Origin: Candidatus Shapirobacteria bacterium UBA4809 | GTDB lineage: Bacteria > Patescibacteriota > Microgenomatia > UBA12405 | Direction: 5' to 3' | Length of the DNA stretch: 5,933 nt | Assembly (NCBI GenBank): GCA_002402535.1 | Contig: DHGB01000029.1 | Coordinates: 1 to 5,933, forward strand | Shown here: piece by piece, positions 5,344 through 5,933 of the stretch | How the letters are laid out: each line of letters begins with the position of its first letter | How positions within the stretch are numbered: position 1 is the first letter of the stretch | Notes under the pieces: model-generated | What the model saw: only the letters and a program-made list of their open reading frames with translations | The model's database searches: none | Told to the model about the DNA's origin: nothing | Made by a program: the position numbers and the translations under genes

Positions 5344-5736
5344 AAATTTCAATTCTTCTTCTCTTTTTTTAATTATTATTTCAATTTTCTTATCAATATC
5401 TCTGTTAAATACCTCTCTATTTTCTACCCTAACCGTTTTTATTCCTCTTTGCTCAAAGTACAAATCTCTTTCATTATCTGTATATTTTTTATTGTCATGA
5501 GAATCACCATCTATTTCAATCGCCAATAACAATTTGGAACAATAAAAATCTAATATAAATTTTCCGACTGGTTTTTGTCTTAAAAATACGTGGTCGCTAT
5601 CTCGTAATTTTATCCAAAAGATCTTTTCCGCTTCGGTTGGATTCTTTCGATTATTCCTCGCCAACATTCTTAATTCATCTAGATATTTCAAAGCCCCGTT
5701 TCTCATTCTGATCTCTTCAGGACAAACATATTTCAT
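5341..5736 (-). CDS. DUF559-family endonuclease-like protein (Vsr/PD-(D/E)XK fold)
   Basis: A 131-residue protein with the full DUF559 signature: ARNNRKNPTEAEKIFWIKLR (26-45), FLRQKPVGKFILDFYC (51-66), LAIEIDGDSHD (71-81), a D-x-x-R (87-90), and GIKTVRVENREVF (98-110). D63, E74, D76 and H80 are the residues expected at the metal site by comparison with the very-short-patch-repair/restriction endonuclease fold. All are present, so it is likely active on DNA. The biological role of the family is not settled. The first 20 residues are an extra, family-atypical lead (MKYVCPEEIR...), and M11 is another possible start. The gene is flanked by hairpin repeats, and its upstream hairpin holds an AGGAGG 15 nt before the ATG. 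A TAGAAT hexamer ends 5 nt before the ATG. Confidence 0.9.
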   Translation of the reverse strand: MKYVCPEEIRMRNGALKYLDELRMLARNNRKNPTEAEKIFWIKLRDSDHVFLRQKPVGKFILDFYCSKLLLAIEIDGDSHDNKKYTDNERDLYFEQRGIKTVRVENREVFNRDIDKKIEIIIKKREEELKF

Positions 5737-5773
5737 TCTCTATTCTATCCCCCTCCTTTCCTCAAAGGAGGGG
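5737..5773 (-). promoter_or_regulatory. Hairpin with Shine-Dalgarno word and -10-like hexamer before the DUF559 gene
   Basis: Read on the minus strand, a 10-bp stem (CCCCTCCTTT / AAAGGAGGGG, 5750-5773) is followed by GATAGAATAGAGA and the ATG. The stem contains AGGAGG, a perfect Shine-Dalgarno word, but 15 nt from the start codon and locked in the hairpin. TAGAAT (5742-5747) is a -10-like hexamer ending 5 nt before the ATG. The two readings compete: a leadered mRNA with a sequestered ribosome site, or a leaderless one. Confidence 0.35.
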
Positions 5774-5788
5774 TTAGGGGTAGATTTA
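5750..5788 (+). repeat. Right inverted copy of the hairpin repeat
   Basis: A perfect 10-bp hairpin, CCCCTCCTTT and AAAGGAGGGG, with loop CCTC (5750-5773), continues into TTAGGGGTAGATTTA. It pairs as an inverted repeat with 5242-5277 on the other side of the DUF559 gene. It is also the start of the first unit of the tandem array. Confidence 0.75.
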
Positions 5789-5880
5789 GATTTAAGTTAT
5801 TTCCTCAAAGGAGGGGTTAGGGGTAGATTTAGATTTAAGTTATTTCCTCAAAGGAGGGGTAAGAGGTAGATTTAGATTTT
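5758..5880 (+). repeat. 43-bp tandem repeat array (2 identical copies plus one partial)
   Basis: Units start at 5758, 5801 and 5844, each beginning TTCCTCAAAGGAGGGG and continuing through GGGGTAGATTTAGATTTAAG. The first two 43-bp units are identical. The third matches for about 37 bp with two differences, then diverges into the heptad repeat. Only the first has the left arm of the hairpin (CCCCTCC) before it; in the others AAGTTA stands there. The repeats are back to back with no spacers, so this is not a CRISPR array. Confidence 0.85.
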
Positions 5881-5898
5881 AATCTTTAGGTTTTTTTC
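5871..5898 (+). repeat. 28-bp heptad repeat, copy C
   Basis: TTTAGAT, TTTAATC, TTTAGGT, then six T and a C: the same three-heptad plan as copies A (22/28) and B (24/28), same orientation. It overlaps the decayed end of the third 43-bp unit and lies 3 bp before the possible gene end at the right edge. Confidence 0.5.
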
Positions 5899-5901
5899 CG
5901 T

Positions 5902-5933
5902 TCACTTCTTCATAAACTCTTCGAATTCTTTGT
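5902..5933 (-). CDS. Possible 3' end of another minus-strand gene
   Basis: Reading leftward from the window edge, KEFEEFMKK ends at TGA (5902-5904), a plausible charged C-terminus. A second frame gives QRIRRVYEEVNGKKPKD with TAA at 5879-5881, but it runs through repeat copy C. Too little sequence is present to decide between them or name a product. Confidence 0.25.
   Translation of the reverse strand, partial: KEFEEFMKK

Larger units (their letters stand above)
5242..5788. mobile_element. Candidate DUF559-nuclease element bounded by inverted hairpin repeats
   Basis: The DUF559 gene lies between inverted copies of a repeat of about 36-39 bp, running from TAAATCTACCCC on the left to GGGGTAGATTTA on the right, each carrying a CCTCCTTT/AAAGGAGG hairpin on the inner side. 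A nuclease gene with terminal inverted repeats is the layout of a small mobile or homing element. I recall DUF559 genes beside short palindromic repeats in many bacteria, but no transposition mechanism is established to my knowledge. No target-site duplication is visible. Confidence 0.4.

Noticed and set aside
5758..5880. CRISPR-like array
   Set aside because: The 43-bp units follow each other directly with no unique spacers, and no cas gene is present.

Overview
The window looks like an accessory or gene-poor stretch from an AT-rich, small-genome bacterium. My best guess is a member of the Patescibacteria/CPR, of the Microgenomates kind. That is inference from the style of the sequence: many unrecognisable proteins, long T/A-rich spacers, dispersed simple repeats, a DUF559-type nuclease wrapped in hairpin repeats, and almost no Shine-Dalgarno sites. 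TGA, TAA and TAG all act as stops, so the code is the standard bacterial one, not the TGA-recoded code of Gracilibacteria/Absconditabacteria. There is no rRNA, tRNA or universal marker gene to settle the taxonomy.

Layout, left to right. (1) The 3' end of a plus-strand gene (2-244), then a doubtful 34-codon ORF (262-366). (2) Two minus-strand genes of unknown function, probably transcribed in the order 257 aa (1914-2687) then 497 aa (374-1867), 46 bp apart. (3) A minus-strand type II toxin-antitoxin pair: a RelE/HigB-like toxin (3093-3425) followed by an XRE-type antitoxin (2787-3062). The antitoxin has its own promoter, overlapped by a near-perfect palindrome. (4) A plus-strand 557-aa protein (3572-5245) whose C-terminal third resembles the nucleoside phosphorylase fold. 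Its promoter is built out of 7-bp repeats. (5) A minus-strand DUF559 endonuclease-like gene (5341-5736) between oppositely oriented copies of a C/G-rich hairpin repeat, followed by a 43-bp tandem array (5758-5880). (6) Possibly the last codons of another minus-strand gene at the right edge.

Two patterns cut across the genes. First, nearly every complete gene has a TATAAT-like hexamer ending only 5-10 nt before its start codon, and apart from a distant one at the DUF559 gene I see no usable Shine-Dalgarno site. This suggests leaderless or near-leaderless mRNAs. Second, a 28-bp intergenic unit (three TTTAGRY-like heptads, then six T and a C) occurs three times in the same orientation, at 2737, 3503 and 5871. 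The copies bracket the toxin-antitoxin pair and the block holding the 557-aa gene plus the DUF559 element. The most promising candidates for something undescribed are the DUF559 hairpin-repeat element and this 28-bp repeat family.
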